Assembly: GCF_013375535.1 (NCBI RefSeq)
Contig: NZ_JABXJG010000002.1
Coordinates: 744,001-808,000 of the forward strand
Direction: 5' to 3'
Source of the DNA: Sphingobium sp. 15-1
Lineage (GTDB): Bacteria; Pseudomonadota; Alphaproteobacteria; Sphingomonadales; Sphingomonadaceae
DNA length: 64,000 nucleotides
The first letter of the stretch is position 1; each line of letters starts with the position of its first letter. Below, piece by piece: positions 35,461 through 44,966 of this stretch. Made by a program: the position numbers and the translations under genes. The notes beneath the pieces are model-generated. The model searched no databases, was not told where the DNA came from, and worked only from the letters and a program-made list of their open reading frames with translations.

Positions 35461-36632
35461 CGCGGGAACTGGCGGCGGAGCGCGGGTTCTTCGGCGGACT
35501 GGCGGTGCAGCCGGCCGATGGGCTGCTGGGGCTGATCGGACTGTATCGGGCGGATGCGCGGCCGGGGAAGATGGACCTGGGCGTCGGCGTTTTTCGCGAC
35601 GATGCCGGGCGGACGCCGGTGATGCGGGCGGTGAAGGCGGCTGAGGCGGCGCTGCTGCGGGATCAGGAGACGAAATCCTATCTGGGTGCTGAAGGCGATG
35701 TCCGCTTTGTCGCGTTGCTGGCGGAGGTGGCCTTTGGGACGGATGCGGACCGACTGGTCGGTGTGCAGACGCCTGGTGGGACTGGGGCGCTGCGGCTGGG
35801 TGCGGAGCTGATCGCGCGCAGCCGGCCGGGCGCGGCCGTGTGGATCGGGGCGCCGACATGGCCCAATCATGCGCCGATCTTCCGGGATGCGGGGTTGAGG
35901 ATCGAAACGCATCGCTTTTTCGATGTGGCGGGTGCGGCGATCGATTTCGATGGGATGATCGAGGATTTGCGCGAGGCGCGGGCGGGCGACGTGCTGTTGC
36001 TGCATGGCTGCTGCCATAATCCGACGGGGGCTGGCTTTAGCGGCGCGCAGTGGCGCGAGATTGGGCGGCTTTGCGAGAGCCGGGGTTTGTTGCCGTTCGT
36101 CGACCTGGCCTATCAGGGGTTGGGGGATGGGCTGGATGCCGATGCGGCGGCGATGCGCGGATTGCGGGCGCGCTGCCGGAGGCGGTGATCGCCTATAGTT
36201 GCGACAAGAAATTTCGGGCTGTACCGGGAGCGTGTTGGGGCGCTGTGGGTGCAGTCGGAGGCGAGCGAGCTGGTGCGGGGCACTGTGCTGGCGTTGGCGC
36301 GGTCGATCTGGTCGATGCCGCCCGATCATGGCGCGGGGGGTGCGGACGGTGCTGGACGATGCGGCTTTGCGCGCCGATTGGGTGGCGGAGCTGGATGCGA
36401 TGCGGGCGCGGATCAATGGGCTGCGTTCGGCAGGCGGCGGGCCATGAGCGGCTAGCGGCCATAGGCGACCAGCGGGGGATGTTCGCACTCTTGCCGCTGG
36501 GGCCAGATGCGGTGGAAGCATTGCGGCGGGATCGGGGATTTACATGGCAGGCAATGGCCGCATCAACATCGCGGGGCTGACGCTGGACACTATTCCTGCC
36601 TTTGTCGCGGGCATTGAACCCTATCTTTCATA
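35454..36632 (+). pseudogene. Aromatic amino acid aminotransferase with multiple frameshifts
   Basis: The first 240 or so codons read as a class I PLP aminotransferase (LGVGVFRDDAGRTPVM, SYLGAEGDVRFV, TPGGTGALRLG, LLLHGCCHNPTGAG, FVDLAYQGLGDG). Five single-base changes then move the frame: a lost G near 36163, an extra A near 36211, an extra G near 36336, an extra T near 36430, and a lost G near 36537. Each restored frame gives family-like protein (AYSCDKNFGLYRERVGALWV, then GRINIAGLTLDTIPAFV), ending at the TAA at 36630. It would supply 4-hydroxyphenylpyruvate to HppD. Either a pseudogene or homopolymer sequencing errors. Confidence 0.85.
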
Positions 36633-36650
36633 ATCGAGAGGATTGCCTTC

Positions 36651-37691
36651 ATGGCTGACATCATCAATCCGCTGGGCCTGAACGGGTTCGAGTTCGTCGA
36701 ATTCACCTCGCCCGATCCCGAAGCCATGGGGCGGCAGTTCGAACAACTGGGCTTTGTGCCGTCGCATCGGCATCCGACCAAGAATATCACCCGCTACAGG
36801 CAGGGGCGCATCAACCTGATGCTGAACCGCGACGATGCCGGGCGGGTGGCGGCTTTCCGGGGCGAGCATGGGCCGTCCGCGAGCGCCATGGCCTTTCGCG
36901 TGGCCGATCCGGAAGCGGCGATGCAATGGGCGCTGGAGCATGGCGCCAAGCCGACCGATGAGGACGATACCGTGATCCAGGGAATTGGCGGCTCCTATCT
37001 CTATTTTATCAAGGATGGGGAAGACCTCTACGCCGACTGGGCAGAGTTTGCCGGGTGGCGGGAGGCCGAGGCGGCGAACAATGTCGGTCTCGATCTGCTC
37101 GACCATTTGACGCATAATGTGCGGCGCGGGCAGATGCGGGTGTGGAGCCAGTTTTATCGCACGCTGTTTGGGTTCGAGGAGCAGAAATATTTCGACATCA
37201 AGGGGCAGGCGACCGGGCTGTTCAGTCAGGCGATGATCGCGCCGGACAAGGCCATTCGCATTCCGCTTAATGAGAGTCAGGACGACAAGAGCCAGATCGA
37301 GGAATTCATCCGCCAATATCATGGCGAGGGGATTCAGCATCTGGCGCTGACCACCGCCAATATCTACGAGACGGTGGAGAAGTTGCGGGCACGTGGCGTC
37401 AGGTTGCAGGATACGATCGAGACTTATTATGAGCTGGTCGACAAGCGCGTGCCGGGGCATGGCGAGGATTTGGAGCGGTTGCGGAAGAACCGGATATTGA
37501 TCGACGGGTCGGTGGAGAATGACGAGGGGATTTTGCTCCAGATCTTCACTGAGAATATGTTTGGGCCGATCTTCTTCGAGATTATTCAGCGCAAGGGGAA
37601 TGAGGGCTTTGGGAATGGGAATTTCCAGGCCTTGTTCGAGAGTATCGAGCTGGATCAGATACGGCGTGGGGTGATTTCGGTAGATGCTTGA
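36651..37691 (+). CDS. hppD: 4-hydroxyphenylpyruvate dioxygenase
   Basis: HppD converts 4-hydroxyphenylpyruvate to homogentisate. The 346-aa protein has two VOC-type halves; the iron ligands are His in LLDHLTHNV, His in EGIQHLALTT and Glu in PIFFEIIQRKG. The C-terminal NFQALFESIELDQ is typical. With phhA and the aminotransferase it forms a phenylalanine/tyrosine route. Homogentisate dioxygenase is not in the window. Confidence 0.95.
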   Translation: MADIINPLGLNGFEFVEFTSPDPEAMGRQFEQLGFVPSHRHPTKNITRYRQGRINLMLNRDDAGRVAAFRGEHGPSASAMAFRVADPEAAMQWALEHGAKPTDEDDTVIQGIGGSYLYFIKDGEDLYADWAEFAGWREAEAANNVGLDLLDHLTHNVRRGQMRVWSQFYRTLFGFEEQKYFDIKGQATGLFSQAMIAPDKAIRIPLNESQDDKSQIEEFIRQYHGEGIQHLALTTANIYETVEKLRARGVRLQDTIETYYELVDKRVPGHGEDLERLRKNRILIDGSVENDEGILLQIFTENMFGPIFFEIIQRKGNEGFGNGNFQALFESIELDQIRRGVISVDA

Positions 37692-37720
37692 GGAGGCGAA
37701 CTCCCCGGTTTAATTTGCGT

Positions 37721-37809
37721 CATGCTCCTGCGACCCGAAGGGCGGCGTAAGCCAATGCAGGAGCCTCGTTCAGACGTCGGAACTGGGCTCCTGCCTACGC
37801 AGGAGCACG
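37721..37809. repeat. Intergenic palindromic repeat family A, copy 2
   Basis: This copy starts CATGCTCCTGCG and ends CGCAGGAGCACG with the shared CAGACGTCGG/AACTGGGCTCCTGCCT centre seen in the other copies. It occupies the gap between hppD and cpaB. The remaining 236 bp up to cpaB show no other gene; a promoter for the pilus operon should lie there. Confidence 0.75.
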
Positions 37810-38045
37810 GTGGATTGTGGGGCAATCGGAACCATTTCGGATCAATCACGGCTGCTTTTGCGTAACAGACGGACGCAAAATCCCGGCGGCCCCATACGCA
37901 AAGCGCGCTTTTCGCGACGTGCCCGCACTCCATGACTTTGCACCGTTCCGGTTGCTTCTTTCATGCCCTGACAATCGCCCAAAGGCTATGAATTCCCCCG
38001 GTTGAAGCATTTTGCGTTCACGCAATATGCTCATGGGGGAAAGCA

Positions 38046-38945
38046 ATGCGTTTGGGTTTGAGGGCCAGGCTGACGATCGCCATCGGGCTGACCGCCGCTT
38101 CGGCTTTTCTGGTGCTGGGCGTCAGGGAATTGCGGAAGGCTTCCGCCGCGACGGTGCAGGGCCGGGACGCGCCCGCCCGGGTGGCCGCGCCGGTTGCGTT
38201 GCTGGTGCAGGCGGCGCGGGCGATCAGGACCGGGGAGACGATCAGCGCCGCCATGATCCGCAATGGGGCGGGCGATCCGGCGCGCTTTCCTTATGCCGCG
38301 ACCTCCGCCGAAGTGGTGGGGAAGGTCGCCACGCGGGAGATTCCGGCCGGGGCGCTCATCGCCCGCGACGCGGTGGGGATGGAGAGCAAGCTCGCCATTC
38401 GCGTACCCATGGGGATGCGCGCCATCAGCATCGACACGACGGCGGAGATTGCCGTGGCCGGGCTGGTCCGGCCGGGTGACCGCGTGGATGTGCAGGTGGT
38501 CTATCCGGGGGCGGACGCCATCAGCGGGGCGCGGGGAGCCGGGCGCAGCCGGGCGCAGGCGCTGTTGCAGATGGTGCAGATTTTGGCCGTTGGTGAAGTG
38601 GTGGTGGGGACGCAGCAGGCGTCCGGGGTAGAGGGGGCGCTGGCCTCCCCTCCCCCGCCTGCGCGGACGGTGACGCTGGCCTTGACGCCGGAGCAGGTGT
38701 CGACGCTGTCGCTGGCGAAAAGCACGGGCGCGTTGACGCTGTCGCTACGCAATCCGGCGGATAGCGCGCAGGTGGCGGTGGCTGTTGCGGCTTCGGCCGG
38801 GGTGGAACCAAGCACAGTTCCAGCCTTGCCGCGGGTGACGACCACGCCTGCGCCGCATGCCGCGCCCCGTCCTGCGCCCCATGCCATCGAACTGGTCGTG
38901 GGGGACCGGCGCGAAACCATCTATTCGGGGAGTGCCGGCCGTTGA
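38046..38945 (+). CDS. cpaB: Flp pilus assembly protein CpaB/RcpC
   Basis: The 299-aa protein has an N-terminal membrane segment (LTIAIGLTAASAFLVLGV), a SAF domain (ARAIRTGETISAAMIR, TREIPAGALIARDAV) and the conserved RAISIDTTAEIAVAGLVRPGDRVDV. CpaB/RcpC acts in the periplasm with the secretin of the Tad pilus. It is the first gene of the operon and overlaps cpaC by TTGA. Confidence 0.92.
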   Translation: MRLGLRARLTIAIGLTAASAFLVLGVRELRKASAATVQGRDAPARVAAPVALLVQAARAIRTGETISAAMIRNGAGDPARFPYAATSAEVVGKVATREIPAGALIARDAVGMESKLAIRVPMGMRAISIDTTAEIAVAGLVRPGDRVDVQVVYPGADAISGARGAGRSRAQALLQMVQILAVGEVVVGTQQASGVEGALASPPPPARTVTLALTPEQVSTLSLAKSTGALTLSLRNPADSAQVAVAVAASAGVEPSTVPALPRVTTTPAPHAAPRPAPHAIELVVGDRRETIYSGSAGR

Positions 38946-40117
38946 GAAGCCTGTCGACCATTGCTTTGATCGCGCTTGCCCTGCCCGTGGGCGCTCGGGC
39001 GCAAACGGCGTTGCACGTGAAGGAGCAGCGCACCCTTTCCTACCCCCGCGCCATTGGGCGGGTCGAGGTGGATCGGGAGGGGGTGCTGGCCGTCGCCGCG
39101 CCTTCGGCCCGGTCGCTGCGGCTGACGGCGATTGGCGAGGGGGAGGCGACCGTCAGCGTCTATGGCGGCGATGGCGGGTTGATTGCGCGGGAGCCGGTGC
39201 GCGTGGGGGCCGATGCGGCGGCCAGCGCGCCGGTCGTTCGGGCGGGCGAGCAGGTGGTGGCGGTGGATGTGCAGTTCGCCGCCGTGTCCGCGACGACGCT
39301 CAAAGCTTTGGGGTTCAATTTTTCCAAGTTGTCCGGCGATATTCAGGGGGCGATCGTCTCGCCCAGCAGTCTGGGGAGCGCTGCCTTCAATCCCGATGGG
39401 CTGTCGCTGGAGGCGAGCGCGCCGATTCAGAATGCGTTCAATCTGTTCCTCTCCGCGCCCAATCGGGGAATTGGGGCGGTGTTGAGCGCGCTGTCCTCCA
39501 ACGGGTTGTCGCAACTATTGGCGCAGCCGACTTTGCTGGTGCGGTCCGGCGAGCAGGCGAGTTTCCTGGCCGGGGGCGAGTTTCCGGTGCCGGTGCCGCA
39601 GGTTTCGGGGTCCGGCAATAGTTTGTCCATCCAGTATAAGGAATTCGGGGTGCGGTTGTCGGTGACGCCCTTCGTGTTGTCGAAGGATCATATCGTGCTG
39701 AAGATCGCGCCGGAGGTCAGCGAACTCGACTATAATAATGGCGTGCAGTTGCAAGGCTATGTCGTGCCGGGGCTACGGCGGCGGTCGGCGGAGACGACCG
39801 TGGAGCTGGGCAGCGGGCAGAGCTTCGTGATTGCGGGGCTGAGCTATTCCAGCCAGACGGTGACGAAGGAGCGCACCCCCTTTCTGGGCGATATTCCGGT
39901 GCTGGGCGCCTTCTTCAAGCGGCAGCAGAACCAGAAGGAGAAGCAGGAGCTGGTCATCGTCGCCACGCCCCGGCTGGTGGGGCCGGTAAAGGCGGAGGAG
40001 ATGCCGCCCTTGCCCGGCGCGGCGACGGCGGGGATCGATACGGGGATAGGCGACATGATTTTGGGCACAGACGGGCTGGATCAGTCGAGCGCGCCCTTTG
40101 GCGTGGTGCGGCGGTAA
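38942..40117 (+). CDS. cpaC: Tad pilus secretin CpaC/RcpA
   Basis: The 391-aa outer-membrane secretin has a signal peptide (STIALIALALPVGARA), a BON/N-domain-like region (LRLTAIGEGEATVSVYG) and the secretin domain with QPTLLVRSGEQASFLAGGEFPVP, VELGSGQSFVIAGL and the terminal TPFLGDIPVLGAFF followed by ELVIVATPRLV. It starts at a TTG that overlaps the cpaB stop. It forms the outer-membrane pore of the Flp pilus. Confidence 0.93.
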   Translation: MRSLSTIALIALALPVGARAQTALHVKEQRTLSYPRAIGRVEVDREGVLAVAAPSARSLRLTAIGEGEATVSVYGGDGGLIAREPVRVGADAAASAPVVRAGEQVVAVDVQFAAVSATTLKALGFNFSKLSGDIQGAIVSPSSLGSAAFNPDGLSLEASAPIQNAFNLFLSAPNRGIGAVLSALSSNGLSQLLAQPTLLVRSGEQASFLAGGEFPVPVPQVSGSGNSLSIQYKEFGVRLSVTPFVLSKDHIVLKIAPEVSELDYNNGVQLQGYVVPGLRRRSAETTVELGSGQSFVIAGLSYSSQTVTKERTPFLGDIPVLGAFFKRQQNQKEKQELVIVATPRLVGPVKAEEMPPLPGAATAGIDTGIGDMILGTDGLDQSSAPFGVVRR

Positions 40118-40119
40118 GC

Positions 40120-41280
40120 ATGGCTGCGATATTCCTGTTGTCCGTCGACCGGATGCTGGCGCAGCGGATCGAGGAGGCGATGAGCGGGCGGGCTTCGGTC
40201 GCGCTGGTGCAGTCGATCGAGCGGGAGGAGCTGGCGGGGCCTTGTCTGATCGTGATCGACCGGGCGGCGATTCCGCCGGAGCGGGCTTTGTCCGCCGCGA
40301 TTGGGGCTGTGGTGGAGAGTGCGGGCGGGCGACCCGTGGTGCTGGCGACCGAGGAGATGGAGGCGGAGCCATTGTTGCGCGCCATCCGCGCTGGGGTGGA
40401 CGATGTCATCCCGCGTGACGGAGAGGCGGGGGAGATTGGCGCCGTGCTGGCGCGGTTGCTGAAAGAGGCGGCGACGGATCGCGGGGATCGGGGGCGGCTG
40501 ACGGTGCTGCTCGGGGCGGATCGGGATGCCTGCGCGATGGTTGCGACCGATATGGCGATTGCGGGCGGGCCCAGTTCAACCCGGAATTCGGCCTTGCTGA
40601 TCGACTGCACTTTGCCGACCAGCGGGGCGGCGACCTATCTGGATTTGAACGTCGATTATGGGCTGGCTTCGGCGGTGGCGGACATGGAGCGGCTGGACGC
40701 CAGCCTGCTCGCCAGCACGGCGGCGCGGCATGGGCCGAGCGGACTGATGCTGCTGACCTTCGACGGCGGGACCGGGGTGGAGCCGGCGGGGCTGACGCCC
40801 GGCGATCTGGCGGCGCTGATCCGGCTGCTGCGGGGCTGTTGCGGCGATGTGGTGCTGAATGCGGGGAGCCTGCGCCATGGCGGGCTGCTGCGCGAGGTGG
40901 TGGCGGAGGCGGATCGGGTGGAGCTGCTCTGCGGCCAGTCGATCCGGGAGATTGAGGCGTGCCGCCGGTTGCTGGGCCGGATCGGGGCGGAGCGCGAGCG
41001 GGTCGAGGCGATGCGGCTGCTGGTGTGGGATCATCTGCCGGGCGTGCTGCTGGACGGGCGGCGGATGGCCGATGCGCTGGGGGTCGGGTCTGTGCTGGCG
41101 CTGCCGGTCGACCGGGCGCGGATGCGCAATGCGCTGAATGCGGGACGGCCGATGGCGATGGAGGCGGATGGCGGGGGCTATATGGCGGCGATCCGGCGGG
41201 CTTGCGGGGTGGCCGCGAAGGCGGGCGGGATCGATCGGTTGCGGCGGGCGATGCTGAAGGTCGTGGAGCGGGCGTCGTGA
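40120..41280 (+). CDS. CpaE/TadZ-like pilus localisation protein with degenerate P-loop
   Basis: The 386-aa protein lies where cpaE/tadZ normally does. It has an N-terminal receiver-like half (ending IRAGVDDVIPRDGEAGEIGA) and a MinD-like ATPase half. The expected Walker motif KGGxGxST is replaced by LLGADRDACAMVATDMA, so ATP binding is doubtful; LLIDCTLPTSGAATYLDLN matches the Walker A' region. CpaE/TadZ positions the pilus machine at the cell pole. The GTG of cpaF overlaps its stop. Confidence 0.82.
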   Translation: MAAIFLLSVDRMLAQRIEEAMSGRASVALVQSIEREELAGPCLIVIDRAAIPPERALSAAIGAVVESAGGRPVVLATEEMEAEPLLRAIRAGVDDVIPRDGEAGEIGAVLARLLKEAATDRGDRGRLTVLLGADRDACAMVATDMAIAGGPSSTRNSALLIDCTLPTSGAATYLDLNVDYGLASAVADMERLDASLLASTAARHGPSGLMLLTFDGGTGVEPAGLTPGDLAALIRLLRGCCGDVVLNAGSLRHGGLLREVVAEADRVELLCGQSIREIEACRRLLGRIGAERERVEAMRLLVWDHLPGVLLDGRRMADALGVGSVLALPVDRARMRNALNAGRPMAMEADGGGYMAAIRRACGVAAKAGGIDRLRRAMLKVVERAS

Positions 41281-42605
41281 GTTTGCTGACTGGGGAAGAG
41301 GGCTTCGTGCCTGCGCGGGAGGTGCGGATCGCGCCGGTCGCCCAGCCTGCGGCGCAGCGGATGAGCGACAGCTATCAGTTCGCCAAGGCGCAGACCTGCG
41401 CGCAGTTGATCGAGCAGTTGGAGGCTCGCGGGGAGACAGCGGAGACTTTGGGGCCGCGGGCGCTGCGCGAGGAGATTGAGCAGGTGATCGCCGCCCGCAG
41501 CCGGCGCGGGCAACTGGCGCTGAACAGCGCGGAGCGGCTGCTGCTGATCGAGGATGTGGAGGATGAGGTGGCGGGCATGGGGCCGCTGGCGCCGTTGCTG
41601 CGCGATGCTTCGGTGGACGACATCATCGTCAATGGGCCGGGGCATATCTATGCCGAGCGCGGGGGTCTGCTGGAGAAGGTGGAGACGCGGTTTCGCGACG
41701 ACGCGCATCTGATGAACATCATCCAGCGGATCGTGGGGCCGATCGGGCGGCGGGTGGATGAGGCCAGTCCTTATGTCGATGCACGGCTGGCGGACGGGTC
41801 GCGGGTGAATATCGTGATACCGCCGGTGGCTCTGGACGGCCCGACGCTCTCGATCCGCAAGTTCCGGTTACAGAGCATGACGATCGAGGACTGTGTTGCA
41901 GGCCAGGTGATGAGCGCGGACATGGCGGCTTATCTGAGCGCGGCGGTGCGGTCTCGGCTGAATATATTGATCTGCGGTGGGACGGGGGCGGGCAAGACGA
42001 CTTTGCTCAACATGCTGTCGACCTTCATCGGGGATCGCGAGCGGCTGATCACCATCGAGGACGCGGCGGAGCTGCAATTGCGGCAGAACCATGTGGTGCG
42101 GCTGGAGACGCGGCCGCCTACGGTGGACGGCAGCCGCGAGGTGAGTTCGCGCGAATTGGTGCGCAATGCGCTGCGGATGCGGCCGGACCGGATCATATTG
42201 GGCGAGGTGCGCGGCGTGGAGGCCGTGGAGATGTTGCAGGCCATGTCGACCGGACATGACGGGTCGATGGCCACGTTGCACGGCAATAGCCCGAGGGACG
42301 CCTTTGCGCGGCTGGAGATGCTGCTGGGCTTTGCCGGGGTGCAGAGCGACGTGCGGGCGATCCGGCGCTTCATCGCCAACAGCGTGCATGTGGTGGTGCA
42401 GTTGCAGCGGCTGTCCAACGGCAGCCGGCGGGTGATGTCGGTCAGCGAGGTGACGGGGCTGGAGGGGGATGCCTATTCGCTGAACGAGCTGTTCGTCTTT
42501 GAGGAGCAGCCTGCGCTGTCGGGGCTGGGGGAATTTCGCACTTTGTCGTTGCGGCCGTTCTTTGCGGGACGGCTGCGGGATTATCGGGGCCGGCGGCCGT
42601 GTTGA
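41277..42605 (+). CDS. cpaF: Tad pilus assembly ATPase CpaF/TadA
   Basis: The 442-aa secretion ATPase powers pilin assembly. Walker A is CGGTGAGKTTLLN (Lys240), the Asp box is ITIEDAAELQL, Walker B-like is PDRIILGEVRGVEA, and the His box is MATLHGNSPRDA. The upstream region (LLRDASVDDIIVNGPGHIY) is typical of the CpaF family. The GTG start at 41277 overlaps the cpaE stop (GTGA); it also overlaps tadB. Confidence 0.95.
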   Translation: MSLLTGEEGFVPAREVRIAPVAQPAAQRMSDSYQFAKAQTCAQLIEQLEARGETAETLGPRALREEIEQVIAARSRRGQLALNSAERLLLIEDVEDEVAGMGPLAPLLRDASVDDIIVNGPGHIYAERGGLLEKVETRFRDDAHLMNIIQRIVGPIGRRVDEASPYVDARLADGSRVNIVIPPVALDGPTLSIRKFRLQSMTIEDCVAGQVMSADMAAYLSAAVRSRLNILICGGTGAGKTTLLNMLSTFIGDRERLITIEDAAELQLRQNHVVRLETRPPTVDGSREVSSRELVRNALRMRPDRIILGEVRGVEAVEMLQAMSTGHDGSMATLHGNSPRDAFARLEMLLGFAGVQSDVRAIRRFIANSVHVVVQLQRLSNGSRRVMSVSEVTGLEGDAYSLNELFVFEEQPALSGLGEFRTLSLRPFFAGRLRDYRGRRPC

Positions 42606-43492
42606 GCGGGGCGGCCTTTCTTATGCTCTCGCTGCTGATCGTGGCGGGGATCGGCTGGCAGTTGCTGGCGGAGCAGGCGCGGCAGCGAGCGGTGATCGAC
42701 CGGCGGCTGGGGTTCGCTTCGGCGGCGGTGGCGCCGCGGCGGGTGGTGCTGTCGGCGCCGGATGCCGTCGCGCCCTTGCTGGCGCAGGCGCAGATCGAGG
42801 TGACGGCACGGGCGGCAGGGATTTTCGGCGGCGCGCTGGTGCTGGCGGCGCTGGTTGCGCTGCTGGCGGCGGGGCCGGTGGCGGCTTTGGCGGTGGTCGC
42901 GGGCGTGCCCCTGGCGCTGCTGGGCTGGGTCAGGCGGCGGGCGCAGCGGCGGGTCGAGGCGCTGATCGAGGCGCTGCCCTATTATATCGACGCCGTGCGG
43001 CAGATGCAGGCGGTCGGCAATTCGCTGGTGCAGGCGCTGGATCGGGCGCTGGGCGATGCGCCCGCCATCGTGCAGGATTTCATCGCGCCGATGGCGCGGC
43101 GGCTGGAACTGGGCGCGCCGGTGGCGGATGCGATGCAGATGCTGGCGGAGCGGCTGCGCGTTCCTGAAATATCGATGCTGGCCGCCGCGATCCGCACCAA
43201 TATGCGTTATGGCGGGTCGATTTCGGCGGTGCTGCTGAACCTGGCCAACATCCTGCGCGAGCGGATTCGCATCAAGCGCGAGCTGAAGGCCGCCATTTCC
43301 GAAGCCAGGATCAGCGGGCGGGTGCTGATCGTCATGCCGCTGGTGGCGATGACGCTGCTGGTGGCGATGAACCCCAGCTATATCGACTTTTTCGCGAACG
43401 ATCCGCGGGGGCACAGGCTGGCGGTCGTGGCCGTCGCACTGCAAGGGATGGGCATGCTGGTGATGCGGCGGGTGATGAGGCTCGCCTTCTGA
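42599..43492 (+). CDS. tadB: Tad pilus inner-membrane protein TadB
   Basis: The 297-aa T2SSF-domain membrane protein has an N-terminal hydrophobic segment, a second pair around residue 75-115, and the conserved EALPYYIDAVRQMQAVGNSLVQAL, then ELKAAISEARISGRVLIVMPL. TadB and TadC form the inner-membrane platform. The GTG at 42599 (or the TTG one codon later) overlaps the cpaF stop. Confidence 0.92.
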   Translation: MLSGAAFLMLSLLIVAGIGWQLLAEQARQRAVIDRRLGFASAAVAPRRVVLSAPDAVAPLLAQAQIEVTARAAGIFGGALVLAALVALLAAGPVAALAVVAGVPLALLGWVRRRAQRRVEALIEALPYYIDAVRQMQAVGNSLVQALDRALGDAPAIVQDFIAPMARRLELGAPVADAMQMLAERLRVPEISMLAAAIRTNMRYGGSISAVLLNLANILRERIRIKRELKAAISEARISGRVLIVMPLVAMTLLVAMNPSYIDFFANDPRGHRLAVVAVALQGMGMLVMRRVMRLAF

Positions 43493-44355
43493 TGGCCGCG
43501 CTGCTCCTTTTCTGCGCCGCCCTGGGGGTGGCCTGCGCTTTTGCCGGGGCGCGGATGTGGCTGGCCGACCGGCAATTGGCGGCGCGGCTGGGCATGGCCG
43601 GGGATCGGCCCGCGCTGCGCCTGCCGGGAGTCTTGGCGGCGCGGGGGCGGGACAAGTCGGAGATTGCGGGCAAGCTGATGCTGGCCGGCTTTCAGAATGC
43701 GCGAGCGGCGGACTGGTTCGTGTGGGCGCGGCTGGCGGCGACCGGCGGCGCGGCGCTGGCGGCGATGACGGTGTCGCGGCTGGCCTGGGGCGGTTTCCTG
43801 GCGCAGCCTCTGCTGATCGTGATCGTCGCCGGGCTGACCTATGTCGGGGCCAAGCAGGCGATCCATCTGCTGGCGGCGCGGCGGGCGCAGGCGATCATGG
43901 CGGAATTTCCCTTCCTGCTGGACCTGATGCTGATGATGCTGGAGAGCGGCATTTCGCTCGACCAATGTTTTCGCTCGATTGCGCGGGACGAGGCCATCGC
44001 CGTGCCGCATCATGCGCGGCTGATCGCGATGCTGGTGGCCGATCTCGACCGGGGGATGCGATACGAACTGGCGCTGGACCGCTGGGCGGCGCGGGTGGCG
44101 GTGAACGGCGCGCAGGAACTGGCCGCTTTGTTCCGGCAGGCGCTGTTCCAGGGCGTCGAGCTGGCCCCTGCCCTGCGCGAATTCGTGCGGGAATTCACCC
44201 AGCGGCGCGTCATGCGCGCCCGCGAGGCGATGGGCGGCATCACCGTGCGGATGGTGGTGCTGATGATCCTGTTCTTCATGCCCGCGCTGTTCGTGGTGCT
44301 GGGCGGGCCGCCGGTGGTGGCGATCTTCGATACTTTGCGGGGGATTTCGCAATGA
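43492..44355 (+). CDS. tadC: Tad pilus inner-membrane protein TadC
   Basis: The 287-aa paralogue of TadB has a T2SSF domain with EFPFLLDLMLMMLESGISLD, ELAALFRQALFQGVELAPALR and the C-terminal membrane segment MVVLMILFFMPALFVVLGG. Its ATG uses the last base of the tadB stop, and its own stop overlaps tadD (ATGA). Confidence 0.92.
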   Translation: MAALLLFCAALGVACAFAGARMWLADRQLAARLGMAGDRPALRLPGVLAARGRDKSEIAGKLMLAGFQNARAADWFVWARLAATGGAALAAMTVSRLAWGGFLAQPLLIVIVAGLTYVGAKQAIHLLAARRAQAIMAEFPFLLDLMLMMLESGISLDQCFRSIARDEAIAVPHHARLIAMLVADLDRGMRYELALDRWAARVAVNGAQELAALFRQALFQGVELAPALREFVREFTQRRVMRAREAMGGITVRMVVLMILFFMPALFVVLGGPPVVAIFDTLRGISQ

Positions 44356-44963
44356 GGCTGTTGATGCTGGCGGCGTTGCTGATGACGGCCGCGCCTGCGC
44401 GCGCGGAGGAAGCGCCGGATACGCGCGGCCTGTATCTGCAACTCATCCGCCAGGCGCGGACCGATGGACGGCCCAGGGCGGCGCTGGCCTATCTCGACGA
44501 TTTCGAGCGGCGCTATCCCGGCGATGCCGAGGCGCGGCTGCTGCGGGTCAACAGCCTGATCGACCTCCAGCAGATCGACGCGGCGGAGGCGGTCGCGCTG
44601 CCGGACGAGACGGCGGACGGCGGCGTCAGCGCGGTGCGCGGGCATTTGCTGGCGGCACGGGGGCGCTGGGCGGAGGCGGCGGCCTTTTACGAGCAGGCGA
44701 GCCGCGCCAGCCCGGCCGATCCGCTGCTGCGCAATGCGCTGGGCTATGCCTTACTGCGCGCCGGGCAGGCCGGGGCAGCGATCGAGGCGTTGCGCGGCGC
44801 GAGCGACCTGGCGCCGGCCATGACGGTCATTCGCAACAATCTGCTGCTGGCGCTGATGGTCGCCGGGCGCGGCCCGGAGGCCGAGGCGCGGTTGCGCGGG
44901 ACCGATGGGACATTGCGGCGGAAGCTGGCGGCAGAGGCTGCCCGGATCGGAAAGGGAGGCTGA
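44352..44963 (+). CDS. tadD: TPR-containing pilus protein TadD
   Basis: The 203-aa protein has a signal peptide (LLMLAALLMTAAPARA) and TPR-like repeats, including RPRAALAYLDDFERRYPGDAEA and AAAFYEQASRASPADPLLRNALGYALL. TadD is a pilotin/assembly lipoprotein in other systems, but no lipobox cysteine is seen here. Position after tadC is standard. Confidence 0.85.
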   Translation: MRLLMLAALLMTAAPARAEEAPDTRGLYLQLIRQARTDGRPRAALAYLDDFERRYPGDAEARLLRVNSLIDLQQIDAAEAVALPDETADGGVSAVRGHLLAARGRWAEAAAFYEQASRASPADPLLRNALGYALLRAGQAGAAIEALRGASDLAPAMTVIRNNLLLALMVAGRGPEAEARLRGTDGTLRRKLAAEAARIGKGG

Positions 44964-44966
44964 GCG

